Origin: Pseudorasbora parva
Lineage: Eukaryota > Chordata > Actinopteri > Cypriniformes > Gobionidae
Assembly (NCBI RefSeq): GCF_024679245.1
Contig: NC_090183.1
Location: forward strand, 23,797,855-23,861,854
DNA length: 64,000 bases
Direction: 5' to 3'
Part shown: piece after piece, positions 37,101 to 44,220 of the stretch
Layout of the letters: each line of letters begins with the position of its first letter
Position numbering within the stretch: position 1 is the stretch's first letter
Translations under genes and position numbers: made by a program
The notes under the pieces: model-generated
The model's input: only the letters and a program-made list of their open reading frames with translations
Told to the model about the DNA's origin: nothing
Database searches by the model: none

Positions 37101-37448
37101 TGGCATTTAAGAAACTTTCTTATTATTATCAGAATTGAACTGCTACAAACAAACATTTAAAGGAACAACACTTTTGATCAATTTATTGCATCCTTGCTGA
37201 ATAAAAGTATATTATAAACTCTTACTGACTGACATTTTTCTGGTCTTAAAGTGATATTGATTTGTTTTTTATTGTATATTTTCTAATACAGCATTGAAGT
37301 CTCTCCTTGTCGAGACCCTGGATATTATATTCAAAAATCCTTAAAGTCAAAGTTCATGGCAGAAGACGACGGCGATGCTGGACTGAGCAAATACATGAGC
37401 AAAGGATTGCCTTTGCCCATTAACACTTTTGCAGGAATAATCGACTAA
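10112..37448 (+). CDS. pik3r6: PI3-kinase gamma regulatory subunit 6 (p84/p87), complete spliced gene
   Basis: This is the adaptor that binds the p110-gamma catalytic subunit and couples it to G-beta-gamma and Ras at the plasma membrane. Nineteen coding exons join without a phase error into 763 codons: 10112-10160, 10336-10425, 11594-11685, 12066-12134, 13424-13556, 13746-13815, 15712-15895, 19647-19791, 20108-20194, 22299-22761, 24290-24389, 24544-24666, 26091-26198, 26462-26564, 26707-26774, 31620-31710, 31830-31882, 36703-36809, 37292-37448. Length is close to mammalian PIK3R6 (about 754). Family landmarks seen are ELYPYQERVF-like [37 protein letters not shown] and the C-terminal [13 protein letters not shown]. 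An alternative start at 10148 gives 751 residues and aligns better with the mammalian start. PIK3R5 (p101) is longer and less similar, so R6 is preferred. No broken exon was found, although introns 4, 6, 7, 9, 10, 15 and 17 carry transposons. Confidence 0.93.
10336..10425 (+). CDS. pik3r6: pik3r6 coding exon 2
   Basis: Acceptor TTTAAACAG; reads [20 protein letters not shown], a helical stretch of the p110-gamma-binding N-terminal region. Donor G|GTAGGA, phase 1. Confidence 0.93.
10809..11157. mobile_element. MITE with inverted ends in pik3r6 intron 2
   Basis: The left end CCCACTTTATCTTAGGTGGC is mirrored by GCCACCTAATATAAAGTGGG at the right end (11135-11154). About 350 bp, non-coding. Confidence 0.7.
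11594..11685 (+). CDS. pik3r6: pik3r6 coding exon 3
   Basis: Acceptor TTTTGCAG; reads [20 protein letters not shown], matching the family's MxRWSLHKKV signature. Donor AGA|GTGAGT, phase 0. Confidence 0.95.
12066..12134 (+). CDS. pik3r6: pik3r6 coding exon 4
   Basis: Acceptor TATGTAG; reads [20 protein letters not shown]. Donor CAG|GTAAGA, phase 0. Confidence 0.95.
12216..12977 (+). mobile_element. Tc1-like transposon, internally deleted, in pik3r6 intron 4
   Basis: Inverted ends (GATCAGACATAACATTATGA at 12224 and its mirror TCATAATGTTATGCCTGATC at 12947-12966) border a transposase relic. The frame 12374-12679 reads [20 protein letters not shown] then [13 protein letters not shown], the bipartite DNA-binding region of Tc1 transposase. 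It breaks off before the first catalytic Asp, and only a scrap of the C-terminus remains. At 0.76 kb it is about half the normal 1.6 kb, so it is non-autonomous. Confidence 0.8.
13106..13205 (+). mobile_element. LINE/SINE 3'-tail fragment in pik3r6 intron 4
   Basis: CAAGTCACCTTCATTTATAT, AGTGCTTTTTACAATATAGA and AACAGCTTTACAATAATAAA form the common cyprinid retroposon tail. Only about 100 bp is preserved. Confidence 0.5.
13424..13556 (+). CDS. pik3r6: pik3r6 coding exon 5
   Basis: Acceptor TTCTTTGCAG; reads [20 protein letters not shown] then [11 protein letters not shown], strongly conserved with mammalian PIK3R6. Donor CAG|GTAAGT, phase 1. Confidence 0.97.
13746..13815 (+). CDS. pik3r6: pik3r6 coding exon 6
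   Basis: Acceptor TTCTCATAG; reads [20 protein letters not shown]. Donor AG|GTGAGT, phase 2. Confidence 0.96.
13992..14495. mobile_element. Foldback element, copy B, in pik3r6 intron 6
   Basis: About 500 bp with arms of roughly 230 bp. It starts AAGGGTTAGTTCACTCAAAA and ends TTCATTTTTGGGGGAACTAA. Both arms contain the 'gacatttcctctctcaagac' block in opposite orientation. This is the cleanest full-length copy in the window and reveals the empty sites of the insertions in copy A. Confidence 0.8.
14496..15711. other. pik3r6 intron 6 remainder
   Basis: AT-rich intronic DNA. Inverted words around 14505-14790 (acatactccgcaaaaacaga ... ttgcggagtatgtaccaaac) mark another small palindromic MITE of about 290 bp. 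Nothing else was identified. Confidence 0.45.
15712..15895 (+). CDS. pik3r6: pik3r6 coding exon 7
   Basis: Acceptor CTGTGTTCAG; continues QER into [20 protein letters not shown] and ends [12 protein letters not shown]. Donor CAG|GTTGGA is slightly weak. Phase 0. Confidence 0.94.
15952..16128. mobile_element. Palindromic MITE in pik3r6 intron 7
   Basis: Inverted ends 'ctatctcacaaccaatttgc' and 'acgaattgctgtgagatagg' enclose about 175 bp with no coding content. The centre contains 'gtaggtttaggggcagggta', a word frequent in fish MITEs of this kind. Confidence 0.6.
16790..17063. mobile_element. MITE with GTGGCCTTAA-type ends, second copy
   Basis: It shares 'gcaaaacacttttgctgatattgaggtggg' and the end 'gttaaggccacctataagtaatataaagtgggtcc' (only parts quoted in order) with the copy at 10809-11157 in intron 2. 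The left terminus is lost. Confidence 0.6.
17396..18025. mobile_element. Harbinger-like MITE, copy 1 (630 bp)
   Basis: The terminal inverted repeat of about 24 bp begins GGCCGGGGACACACTGCAAG, and the right end is CTTGCAGTGTGTCTCCGGCC. It is flanked by TTA on each side (17393-17395 and 18026-18028). A 3-bp TTA target duplication is characteristic of PIF/Harbinger insertion. GC-rich ends surround an AT-rich core. No transposase is present. Confidence 0.75.
18029..18645. mobile_element. Harbinger-like MITE, copy 2 (617 bp), head-to-tail with copy 1
   Basis: Nearly identical to copy 1 apart from small indels and a few substitutions. The two copies share one central TTA, and a third TTA (18646-18648) follows copy 2. 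Both point the same way. Confidence 0.75.
19647..19791 (+). CDS. pik3r6: pik3r6 coding exon 8
   Basis: Acceptor CACATGACAG; reads [20 protein letters not shown] then [14 protein letters not shown]. Donor G|GTGATC, phase 1. The ATTCT array starts 15 nt after the donor. Confidence 0.93.
19807..19895. repeat. (ATTCT)n pentanucleotide array, about 18 units
   Basis: 89 bp of perfect ATTCT in pik3r6 intron 8, starting 15 nt downstream of the exon 8 donor. Intron 8 is only 316 bp, so the array makes up over a quarter of it. Confidence 0.97.
20108..20194 (+). CDS. pik3r6: pik3r6 coding exon 9
   Basis: Acceptor GGGTTTCAG; reads [20 protein letters not shown], matching the family's PLPSPxxxFHLW. The donor T|GTGAGT splits a Trp codon completed by exon 10 (W-RELAKF). 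Phase 1. Confidence 0.93.
20764..21995 (-). mobile_element. Tc1-like transposon relic, about 1.2 kb, in pik3r6 intron 9
   Basis: Inverted ends ACTATATTGCCAAAGGTTTT and ATTTGGCAATATAG flank a decayed - strand transposase. The N-terminal frame 21858-21565 reads [35 protein letters not shown] and [17 protein letters not shown]-terminal words are recognisable near 21140-21330 (complement of [10 protein letters not shown]). Stops and frame shifts make it inactive. Confidence 0.8.
22299..22761 (+). CDS. pik3r6: pik3r6 coding exon 10
   Basis: The largest exon. It starts [20 protein letters not shown], carries [15 protein letters not shown] (the family's STDSGIERD) and RRGGIKVKP, then a Ser/Thr/Gly-rich variable linker, and ends [20 protein letters not shown]. 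Donor AG|GTAGGA, phase 2. Confidence 0.97.
22856..23784. mobile_element. Long palindromic element (930 bp) in pik3r6 intron 10
   Basis: Begins GGTAACACTTTAGAATACTG and ends CAGTATTCTAAAGTGATACT. The two halves mirror each other through much of their length (for example cattactgtgggtta/atgatcttcactttc blocks). A second, disrupted copy brackets the transposon at 39309-40944. Non-coding. Confidence 0.7.
24290..24389 (+). CDS. pik3r6: pik3r6 coding exon 11
   Basis: Acceptor TTGCTTCACAG; reads [20 protein letters not shown] then [13 protein letters not shown]. Donor AAG|GTTCAA is weak at position +3, but phase and homology support it. Phase 0. Confidence 0.9.
24544..24666 (+). CDS. pik3r6: pik3r6 coding exon 12
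   Basis: Acceptor TTGTTTTAG; reads [20 protein letters not shown] then [12 protein letters not shown]. Donor ACG|GTATGT, phase 0. Confidence 0.96.
25465..25724 (-). mobile_element. Probable solo LTR in pik3r6 intron 12
   Basis: TGTCACAAATG ... CCCTGACA gives TG...CA ends. Read on - it has the same word order as the LTR at 1845-2210 (TTCTGTCATG, CTCATTTACTC). No clear 5-bp duplication survives. It sits inside MITE-like sequence (TAACACTTTATTTTGATGGT near 25292). Confidence 0.45.
26091..26198 (+). CDS. pik3r6: pik3r6 coding exon 13
   Basis: Acceptor TTCTTCCAG; reads [20 protein letters not shown] then YFNIYYIK, close to the mammalian VITYYIRMGxQPIYF. Donor AAG|GTGAGA, phase 0. Confidence 0.97.
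26462..26564 (+). CDS. pik3r6: pik3r6 coding exon 14
   Basis: Acceptor CTTTCGTAG; reads [20 protein letters not shown] then [14 protein letters not shown]. Donor AAG|GTGTGT, phase 1. Confidence 0.95.
26707..26774 (+). CDS. pik3r6: pik3r6 coding exon 15
   Basis: Acceptor TTCCCTCAG; reads [20 protein letters not shown]. Donor AAA|GTGAGT, phase 0. The following intron holds a complete-length DIRS element. Confidence 0.94.
27441..28690 (+). pseudogene. DIRS 1 gag-like pseudogene
   Basis: The frame reads [40 protein letters not shown], the Cys/His-rich start shared with the intact element's gag. It continues to [20 protein letters not shown] and stops at 28325. The same protein resumes in another frame ([20 protein letters not shown], then a stop, then [20 protein letters not shown]). 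The tail is basic and Pro-rich. At least one frame shift and one stop are present, and no convincing ATG was found for the first segment. Confidence 0.8.
28925..29789 (+). pseudogene. DIRS 1 RT C-terminal remnant and RNase H, frame-shifted
   Basis: The sequence enters at [20 protein letters not shown], which corresponds to residues about 366-385 of the intact element's RT protein. Everything upstream, including the palm and the YIDD motif, is absent. RNase H follows ([48 protein letters not shown]), retaining Glu and Asp residues of the active site. A frame shift near 29440-29460 moves the C-terminal part ([36 protein letters not shown]) into a second frame ending at 29789. Confidence 0.8.
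29785..30751 (+). pseudogene. DIRS 1 tyrosine recombinase, interrupted
   Basis: From [20 protein letters not shown] the frame is open to a TGA at 30401, then resumes in another frame at [20 protein letters not shown]. Catalytic landmarks are present on both sides of the break: the first Arg in SIKRVGDLQ, His-x-x-Arg in RAHSTRGVA, the GWATPN box and the nucleophile Tyr in FARFYSL. The domain is recognisable in full but cannot be made as one product. Confidence 0.82.
31186..31300. repeat. DIRS 1 internal complementary region
   Basis: 31186-31243 is the reverse complement of the element's left end, and 31242-31281 continues directly as the reverse complement of its right end. The triplet at the join reads ATT on the element's complementary strand where GTT is expected, a single change. 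The region sits just before the right terminal repeat. Confidence 0.85.
31620..31710 (+). CDS. pik3r6: pik3r6 coding exon 16
   Basis: Acceptor TTACTTTTAG; reads [20 protein letters not shown] then [10 protein letters not shown]. Donor AAG|GTAAAG, phase 1. Only 87 nt separate it from the DIRS right end. Confidence 0.93.
31830..31882 (+). CDS. pik3r6: pik3r6 coding exon 17
   Basis: Acceptor CATTTGTAG; reads [17 protein letters not shown], matching the family's CLNVNVTE segment. Donor ACA|GTAAGT, phase 0. Confidence 0.9.
31931..34388 (+). mobile_element. Tc1-like transposon relic in pik3r6 intron 17, split by a foldback element
   Basis: Inverted ends of about 60 bp ('aagttggggcattctgtaaa', 'aaaatcaagaatctgt' mirrored at 34325-34388, TTGGGGTTGTA edge). 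A decayed + strand transposase includes [20 protein letters not shown] (33282 onward) and, near 33880, a [13 protein letters not shown] motif of the catalytic core. Many stops are present. The foldback element at 32088-33130 interrupts the left part. Confidence 0.75.
32088..33130. mobile_element. Foldback element, copy C, nested in the Tc1 relic
   Basis: The arms read 'cacccgtaagacctccgttc' (32123) and 'gaacggaggtcttacgggtg' (33047). 'gagcgtatggaagtgtatgc' and its mirror lie further inside. The core differs from copies A, B and D and itself contains a smaller palindrome around 32560-32920. Confidence 0.75.
34480..35340 (+). pseudogene. Decayed DIRS gag relic in pik3r6 intron 17
   Basis: Successive + strand frames read [20 protein letters not shown] (gag core), [20 protein letters not shown], then [20 protein letters not shown] and [11 protein letters not shown] with [15 protein letters not shown]. 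These segments align in order with the intact element's gag ([47 protein letters not shown]). Many stops and shifts are present. It belongs to an older DIRS lineage than the other two copies. No RT or recombinase part was found. Confidence 0.7.
35752..36398. mobile_element. Foldback element, copy D, right end truncated
   Basis: Starts AAGGGTTAGTTCACCCAAAA and follows the family through both arms, but ends at 'gaagatgaacggaggtct' without the terminal block. The 250 bp that follow (36399-36650) are unidentified; the words 'tccccatagtgccataatcc' and 'agggaaccggaacc' hint at a decayed DIRS end. Confidence 0.7.
36703..36809 (+). CDS. pik3r6: pik3r6 coding exon 18
   Basis: Acceptor TTTATAAG is unusual (A at -4, no long pyrimidine run directly before it), but phase and homology fit. 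Reads [20 protein letters not shown] then [10 protein letters not shown]. Donor AG|GTGAGA, phase 2. Confidence 0.9.
37292..37448 (+). CDS. pik3r6: pik3r6 coding exon 19 with stop
   Basis: Acceptor TCTAATACAG; reads [20 protein letters not shown] and ends [16 protein letters not shown]. The terminal motif matches the mammalian LPMPINTFSGIV end. Confidence 0.97.
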
Positions 37449-38840
37449 ATGAACAAAGATCAGGATAAAGCTTGCTGTCAATATAAAGGCCAGATCTGGA
37501 CTCTTGCAATATGTGTGTTGTGTTTTAAACAATGCACTATTCAGTAGTGTCTGTATGTGATCAAATGATCAGCTAAGACACTTCACCAAGCAGGTTTTAC
37601 TGCATTATGTACTTTCATTTGTGAAACACAAGCTGATCAATCCAGGAAGTATTTTAATCTGTAACACAGCTAATTTACTAACACTAATGCAGTCATGGTA
37701 TTAAGTTTCTCAAAGACTTAATAGTTACTTGAACTTGTTTTACCTTGTTTTCTGTGTTAACAATGAACCTGTTCCTTAATGTACAAAAAATGAAGTGCAT
37801 GTGATAGTGGATTCTCCACACCAAGTTTCCATCAGAAAACGAATGGTTTATTATAAATGGACTGCATTTATATAGGGCTTTTAACAGACCCTATGGCCAT
37901 CCAAAGCGCTTTACATTTTGCCTTACGTTCACCCATTCATACACCAACGGCGATGTCAGCCATGTGGGGCTCCATCCAGCTCGTTGGGAGCAGCTGGGGT
38001 TAGGTGTCTTGCTCATGGACACCTTGACACTTTTGTCAGGTGGAACCGGGGATTGAACCACCAACCTTTCGGTTTGTAGACAGGCTACATGAGCCACTGC
38101 CGCCCCCATTATATATAATATAATGCAGGAATAATGTGCAGTTAGTCTGCACACCGTATGCCATTGGACCAAGTGTTTCAGAGAAACTGACATTACCTTA
38201 ATCGAGCCCCATTATTTGCACTTCTTTGATACATATCTGATAAACGTATACATGTTTACATTTGGAGTGTTTCATGAGAATTACATGTTTTTGCAGCATC
38301 TAAACCATATTTACATTTACAAAAGCATAACGGTTATCAGTTTTTCTTACTGTCTGTGTGACTTATGACTAGAACAGTATTGCTACACAAAGTAATGGTT
38401 TGCAGTCTTTGAAAGGTTGTGTTGTGCATTAAGGTGATCATCATGACTGGTCTCTGACACGAGTGAAAGTCTTTCTTTTTTTAACAATTATTAGTGGTGC
38501 CAATATTTTGATCTGACTTCCTCAAATGATTGTCTGTACAGTAGTCTCTGAAAGTGTACTCTGTACAGTACACTTTTGTTTTTGTCTTCCCATTCTTCCA
38601 GTCTTTTAAAGAACAAATATAATCACAATAATATAATTAGCAAACCCAATTTAGCTTTATTTGATTTATTTTTGTGTGGCATTTATTCATGCCAAAAGTT
38701 TGCACAGTTGTTGAAATGACCTCTGGTTTTGTGAAGATTGTGATTTGATTTTGTAAATACATGTAAAAAATAAATGTAGCACTTTCAAATGACTGAAAAA
38801 AATAATAAGCTGCAATAAACTTGGATAAATATTTGCTTAC
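37449..38840 (+). other. pik3r6: pik3r6 3' UTR with two polyadenylation signals
   Basis: AATAAA at 38769-38774 and again at 38814-38819, about 1.3 kb after the stop. The transcript end is inferred. An antisense SINE (37855-38107) lies inside, so the mature mRNA would carry it. Confidence 0.6.
37855..38107 (-). mobile_element. Complete tRNA-derived SINE, antisense, in pik3r6 3' UTR
   Basis: Read on -, it runs GGGGGCGGCAGTGGCTCATG, GGTTGGTGGTTCAATCCCCG (B-box-like GGTTCAATCCC), then the tail GCCCTATATAAATGCAGTCC. It is the same family as the split SINE at 17243-18749 and preserves the empty site for the MITE pair. Confidence 0.85.
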
Positions 38841-39308
38841 ACAGTTACGATGTACAACACATTTACCACAGAGTAATAGAAAATAGAAACAAATATTTAT
38901 GTATTAAGAAGGAATCCTGACAGCACAAAAGTATTGTTTTATGGTATTAATAATTACACAGGAACAAATGAGTAACACAATATTAACATTCTAGTTACTA
39001 TTAACTACACTGAATAACAAATAGAAAGTAATAACACTCAGTTGAATGTGGTAGTTCACTATAAGCTAATCAATAACTACTTTTTTCATACTTTCCAGAG
39101 GACTACTAAGAACTACTATATGCAGGTTCATAATAAATGTGAATAATGCATTATACATAATTAATTGTAAATTAAAGGTGTAATGATAACCCACTAGTAC
39201 ATCATTCTAAAGGTATTACTAATTATTTGGATCAATATTCTAAAGTGAAAAACAACTCTGTAATAATTACTGAAGTCATTGTAAGCTTTTGAGGTTTTTG
39301 TAAGATTT

Positions 39309-40944
39309 TTACAGTTTTTTTCAATAGTTTACATGCAATTTTGAAAACTGGTTTCTTTTTTTCAAAATATAATCGCAGTTATCCAAACACCACACTCAAT
39401 TTGCATAATTCCTAGATTGTTTGCAAAAGGACACACTTCAGTCCAAACATATACACATATTTGTTAAAATGCTATTAGTTTTCATTTAACCTACACAGTC
39501 CTCAATGATCAGACACTATTGTAGCCAGTTTCACACTGCTGTGATAAATAAAAAACACATTTGTAAAAAAGACAAATTTTAGGAAATAGCATGTGCTACA
39601 TTTTGGACAGACATTGCTATGTAAGGGATCATTTAGATGAAAAAAAAAAAAACTGTAACAAACCCACAACATTCTTCATGAATATGAGATATAGGGAGAA
39701 TATACACAACGGGGCCTACTATAAACTTACCAAGCACTGCACAACACTGATGCTGCAGACTGGATATTTATATTATTTTATATTGTTTATTTCAATACTT
39801 ACAGTACTTCTTACTATAATCAGTTACAGTAATCAACCAACAATGAAATCAATGTAAAAAAATCTGTAGTCAAATAAAAATGACTGCATGAAGTACATGC
39901 ACATTGACTCTGAAGAAAAAAGCAACAAGAATACTGTAACTATTCATCATCTCTTTGTCTGGCTGGATCAGGCCATAAGATTCATCCACATCACAGGCTA
40001 TGTCTTCATTGGCAAGGCAACATTGGAAGAATCACCTCATGTGACGAATCGACCCCTGCACAGAAGCTGCTTCGATATGATCATAGGCCTGCTCCATGGC
40101 CGGAATGAGGGGAAAACGATCATAGGGCCGCAGGTCATATACCTTCCACCGCCATGCTGAAAAAAACTCTTCTATTGGATTCTGGAAAGGGGTGTATGGG
40201 GGAAGGTATACGACTTCAAATTCAGGGTGCTCATGGAACCAATTCTGGACCAGAGCAGCCCGATGAAATGAGACATTGTCCCAAACGACAATGTACTGCA
40301 TCTGGTCCACTTGGTTTAAAGCTGTGATAACCTCATGCAATCTGTCAAGAAATGCAAGTATTCGATTTGCATTATAGGGTCCCAGTTTTGCATGGTGGAG
40401 AAGGACCCCATTTTGTGTAATAGCAGCGCAAAGGGTGATGTAACCCCTTCACTGCCCTGGGACATTGGTGAGTGTCAAATTACATTTTTCCTTCTTCTTC
40501 TTCTTCTTCTTCTTCTTCTTCTTCTTCTTCTTCTTCTTCTTCTTCTTCTTCTTCTTCTAGCTCCTTCCATTTTTGTTGAAGACAGGTGTACTCACCTGCA
40601 GACATTTATAGTACACCTGAGTGCTGTGTTTTCAAATTAGCACATGTGTGCTTCCACACTTGGTGGATGTGACTATCCAATTCGTTCATTAGTGTGGTCA
40701 TTGGCAATCCAAGGCTTTGTAATGTCAAGGAAGTAACCTCACAATCCTTATCTGTGTCTAAGGTATGACAATGTGTGTAGAGTTGTACAAATCACTGTGT
40801 GTAATGTTTTGCAAAAAGGGTGAAGCAGACATTGTGTGTAATGTTGTACAAATCTGTGGAAATGTTTTGCTCATTGGAGTAGAATTTTGCAAATTGTGTG
40901 AACATTTTTATTTTACTATGTAAACAATCGTAAAAAACTGTAAT
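39309..40944 (-). mobile_element. IS630/Tc1-superfamily (DDE_3) transposon relic
   Basis: Inverted ends TTACAGTTTTTTTCAATAGT and its mirror (ACAATCGTAAAAAACTGTAA near 40926-40945). The - strand frame from about 40480 to 40032 reads NGVLLHHAKLGPYNANRILA, then YIVVWDNVSFHRAALVQNWF and YLPPYTPFQNPIEEFFSAWR. The WDN and NPIEE motifs carry catalytic Asp and Glu. A stop and a shift interrupt it near 40340, and the N-terminal half is not recognisable. Confidence 0.75.
40490..40558. repeat. (CTT)n microsatellite
   Basis: About 23 perfect CTT units inside the DDE transposon relic. The poly-leucine frame over it is not a gene. Confidence 0.95.
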
Positions 40945-41089
40945 ACTTAGCCTAATTACTAGTGGGTTATCATGATCTCCACTTAAGAATACTGATCCAA
41001 ATAACTAGTTCCTTCTGAAGGATGTAGGCCTAACTCAGTAGCCTCAGTAGTAAATTTTATTTTGAATAAAGTTTTTTCCCGCTGTTAGG

Positions 41090-41333
41090 GATGACACAGC
41101 TTTACGACGCACTCAACACAATAGCAGCGGCGCGCACTCGTCATCCGCTCACACGATACGCCCCCACCCGCTCGGCTTTTTTCGGAAAGACTCGGAACAG
41201 CGCATCTTTCTTATATAATTATTTAAAAAATAAAGACTTTTCGGAGATATGCAGGATGCGATGCTACTCTATAGGTACTCAAGATTGACATGACACTGAC
41301 TGATAGTGTTTCACCCCCCCCCCCCCCCCCCCT
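41090..41333. mobile_element. Fragment of the AGTGTTTCACCCCCC repeat family
   Basis: Contains 'gacttttcggagatatgcag', 'ctctataggtactcaagatt' and 'ttcggaaagactcggaacag', all found in inverse orientation at 60551-60730. It ends in a run of 20 or more C (41313-41332). Family unknown to me. Confidence 0.55.
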
Positions 41334-41605
41334 TTAATCATTAATGATCAGTTTCTAAAGTGTTGAGAAGCACCTGGCTGCAGCCTGCAGATCGAGGCGG
41401 GGTTGCATGTGGGGGCGGGGTTGCACGTGTCCCCCCGCCCACAACTCGTCTCATTGGTTAGTGCCAAAGTATGACGTCGATTGAGGCGGGGTTGCACCTG
41501 GAGCGGGACTGCACGACTCGTCCCGCCCGCAACTCTTCTCATTGGTTAGTGGCGTTCAAGTCTGACGACGTTACGGCAATCAGGAAATGCGGTTAATAAC
41601 AATGT

Positions 41606-42061
41606 CCTGAGGCAGTATATGTTCAAGACAGCATGTTTTTAGGAGACATTGATATTCTGAAACACAGTTGTAGGCCTACTAATAAACATATTAGGGATAT
41701 TATAACAGGTGAAACAGCTACTCATAAAAGTTTATTGTGGAACAGTGTATTTAGAAATATAAACTGGAATAAAGCTTGGTGTACTTTTGAAGCATACTGC
41801 TTAAATAATAAAGTAAAAGAAGTTACATTTAAATTTTTACATGGTATATATCCAGCTAAAAGTGTGATAGAGAGGTTTAATTTAGATATTGATTATTCAT
41901 GTGATTTTTGTTCAATAGAAAAATTATATATTATTCATCTATTTTGTTATTGTATATACACAAAGATTTTTTTGGGTGGACGTGGAAAATTTCATTAGAA
42001 AGAAAACAAATGTTATATTTAAATTAAATAATTTTGATATATGTATATTATTCCAATGGAT

Positions 42062-42111
<50 letters not shown>

Positions 42112-42428
42112 TTCACCTTTATTGTTCAACCTTTTATTATTTTGGGAACACAAAAAGAAATGGTCAAGATCCAAGCCACATTTTATTCATTTTCTTCAGG
42201 AGACTAAGGACTATTGCACCAGTTTGAATAATATTGTGAATAAAAAAGAAAGAAAGACTTGTAATATTCTTAATGAATATACTTTTTTTTAAATTAATTT
42301 ATCAAGGTTTGTACACTCTGGCATTTTTTTGTTTCATTGTTCTTTTTTTATTTTATTTTGTTGTATATATGTATTAATATGTTTTCTTTGTTGTATATTA
42401 ATGTTTTTTCTCGCAATAAAAAAAACAT
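41606..42428 (+). mobile_element. 5'-truncated L1-type LINE with 14-bp target duplication
   Basis: Flanked on both sides by GTTAATAACAATGT (41592-41605 and 42429-42442). The frame 41633-41998 reads WNSVFRNINWNKAWCTFEAY, KEVTFKFLHGIYPAKSVIER and CDFCSIEKLYIIHLFCYC. The last is the Cys-x2-Cys ... His-x4-Cys motif at the end of L1/Tx1-type reverse transcriptases. It ends in an A-rich tail. The body is 823 bp, so nearly all of the LINE is missing, as usual after incomplete reverse transcription. Confidence 0.8.
42063..42111. repeat. (TAA)n microsatellite in the LINE 3' region
   Basis: About 16 ATA/TAA units. Confidence 0.95.
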
Positions 42429-42644
42429 GTTAATAACAATGTTTATAATTTCTTATACTTATGAAGTACTATCATGTATAAAACAAAACTGTGCATCCGT
42501 TAATTACTTATACCTGGTGATAATATATAGTATCAAACACAACACATTGTAAATTGGTTAATTTTTGGAAAACGTTTTATGTATGTAGACTACTTTCCTA
42601 ACAAGGTTAGGTTACTGCTTTTGACTTTTCACATCGCAATGTTA

Positions 42645-43713
42645 CAACCCCAAATCAGAAAAAGTTGGGACAGTATGGAATGTGCAAATAAAAAAGAAGT
42701 GATTTCTAAAATTACTTTGACTTGTATTTCATTGCAGACAATATGAACACAAAATATTTCATGTTTTGTCTGGTCAACTTCATGTCATTTGTAAATATGC
42801 ATCCTTTCCTGTCATTCAGACCTGCAACACATTTCAAAAAAAGTTGGGACAGTAAAGCATTTACCACTTTGTAATGTTGCCCTTCCTTTTCACAACACTT
42901 AAAAGACGTTTAGGGACTGAAGACACCAAGTGATGATGGTCCATCCCAGATGCCTCCGAGCCCAGAGAAGTCGACGGCGCTTCTGGACACTGTTAACATA
43001 AGGCTTCCTTTTGGCACAGTACAGTTTTAACTGGCATTTGTGGATGTAACCACGTATTGTGGTACTTGACAAAGGTTTGCCAAAGTAGTCCTGAGCCCAT
43101 GTGGGGATATCGCCTATAGATGAATGACGATTCTTGATGCAGTGCCGCCTGAGGGATCGGAGATCACGGTTGTTCAGCTTAGGCTTGCGGCCTTGTCCTT
43201 TACGCACTGAAATTCCTCCAGATTCCTTGAATCTTGTAATTATGTTATGCACTGTTGAATGTGAAATATCCAAATCTCTTCCTATCTTTCTTTGAGGAAC
43301 ATTGTTTTTAAACATTTCAATAATTTTCTCACGTATTTGTTGGCAAACTGGCGATCCTCAGCCCATCTTTGCTCCTAAAGGATTAGATCTTTCTTGGATG
43401 CTGCTTTTGTACCAAATCATAATTTCAATCACCTGTTGACATCACCTGTTTCAAATCACATCATTATTTAACCCTTTTACCTCATTACTAGCCCTAAATT
43501 GCTCCTGTCCCAACTTTTTTTGAAATGTGTTGCAGGTCTGAATGACAGGAAAGGATGCATATTTACAAATGACATGAAGTTGACCAAACAAAACATGAAA
43601 TATTTTGTGTTCATATTGTCTGCAATGAAATACAAGTCAAAGTAAATTTAGAAATCACTACTTTTTTTATTTGCGTTTTCCAAACTGTCCCAACTTTTTC
43701 TGATTTGGGGTTG
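42645..43713 (-). mobile_element. Tc1-like transposon with 213-bp IR/DR ends, catalytic core deleted
   Basis: Inserted at TA (42643-42644 and 43714-43715). The inverted repeats are about 213 bp, and each holds two direct copies of AAAGTTGGGACAGT (outer near 42661, inner near 42839). This is the IR/DR layout known from Sleeping Beauty-type elements. The ends begin CAACCCCAAATCAG. Confidence 0.88.
42899..43315 (-). pseudogene. Tc1-like transposase DNA-binding part, truncated
   Basis: 139-codon frame: MFKNNVPQRKIGRDLDISHS (first helix-turn-helix), GRKPKLNNRDLRSLRRHCIK (linker and second helix-turn-helix), ending KRRRLLWARRHLGW, where normal transposases run into the catalytic domain. The DDE region is absent through an internal deletion. 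The remaining N-terminal domain is uninterrupted and could in principle still bind the inverted repeats, but nothing shows that it is expressed. Confidence 0.82.
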
Positions 43714-44015
43714 TACAATGCAATAGTTTAAAATTATTTTTGTTAATGTATATTGTTTATAACAATATACATTAACTTAATTACTTATTTGTAAGTTATT
43801 TCTATTGTTATTTCCATCTTATTTGGTTAATATAATTATATTTTATATATATCTTTTATGGTACACGCATCATTTAAATAAAAGTTTAATATTCTCAGCA
43901 AGTCTTAGGATGTTATTAAAATGAATAGATTATGGATTTACTTAATAATGAAAAGGGTTAAAAAAAAATACCAGCATGGTTTGTATAACAACATGCCAAG
44001 ACAAATAGTTCATTG

Positions 44016-44034
44016 CACACACACACACACACAC
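44016..44034. repeat. (CA)n tract, left arm of palindrome
   Basis: About ten CA units. They sit at the mirror position of the longer GT tract at 44744-44809. Confidence 0.85.
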
Positions 44035-44178
44035 AGCTTCTCTATAATTCAATTCAAGAAGCTTTTGGCATGACAAAAAAATAAATTTTGTATTGCCAAG
44101 GCATTGAAACGTGTGTAATGTATATATTGCGTCTGAACTCGGTGTGTTTCTCTACTGTCCACCACAGTAACCTCAGCT

Positions 44179-44180
<2 letters not shown>

Positions 44181-44216
<36 letters not shown>
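44181..44216. repeat. (GT)n microsatellite in the palindrome loop
   Basis: 18 perfect GT units. Confidence 0.95.

Positions 44217-44220
<4 letters not shown>

Larger units (their letters stand above)
38930..41055. mobile_element. Second copy of the GGTAACACTTT palindromic element, split
   Basis: 'acacaggaacaaatgagtaa', 'actataagctaatcaataac' and 'gtgggttatcatgatctcca' match 22856-23784. It is interrupted by the transposon at 39309-40944 and its outer ends are partly lost. Confidence 0.55.

Noticed and set aside
40335..40640. 101-codon + strand frame with poly-leucine
   Set aside because: The leucine run is the (CTT)n microsatellite, and the rest is antisense to the DDE transposase relic.
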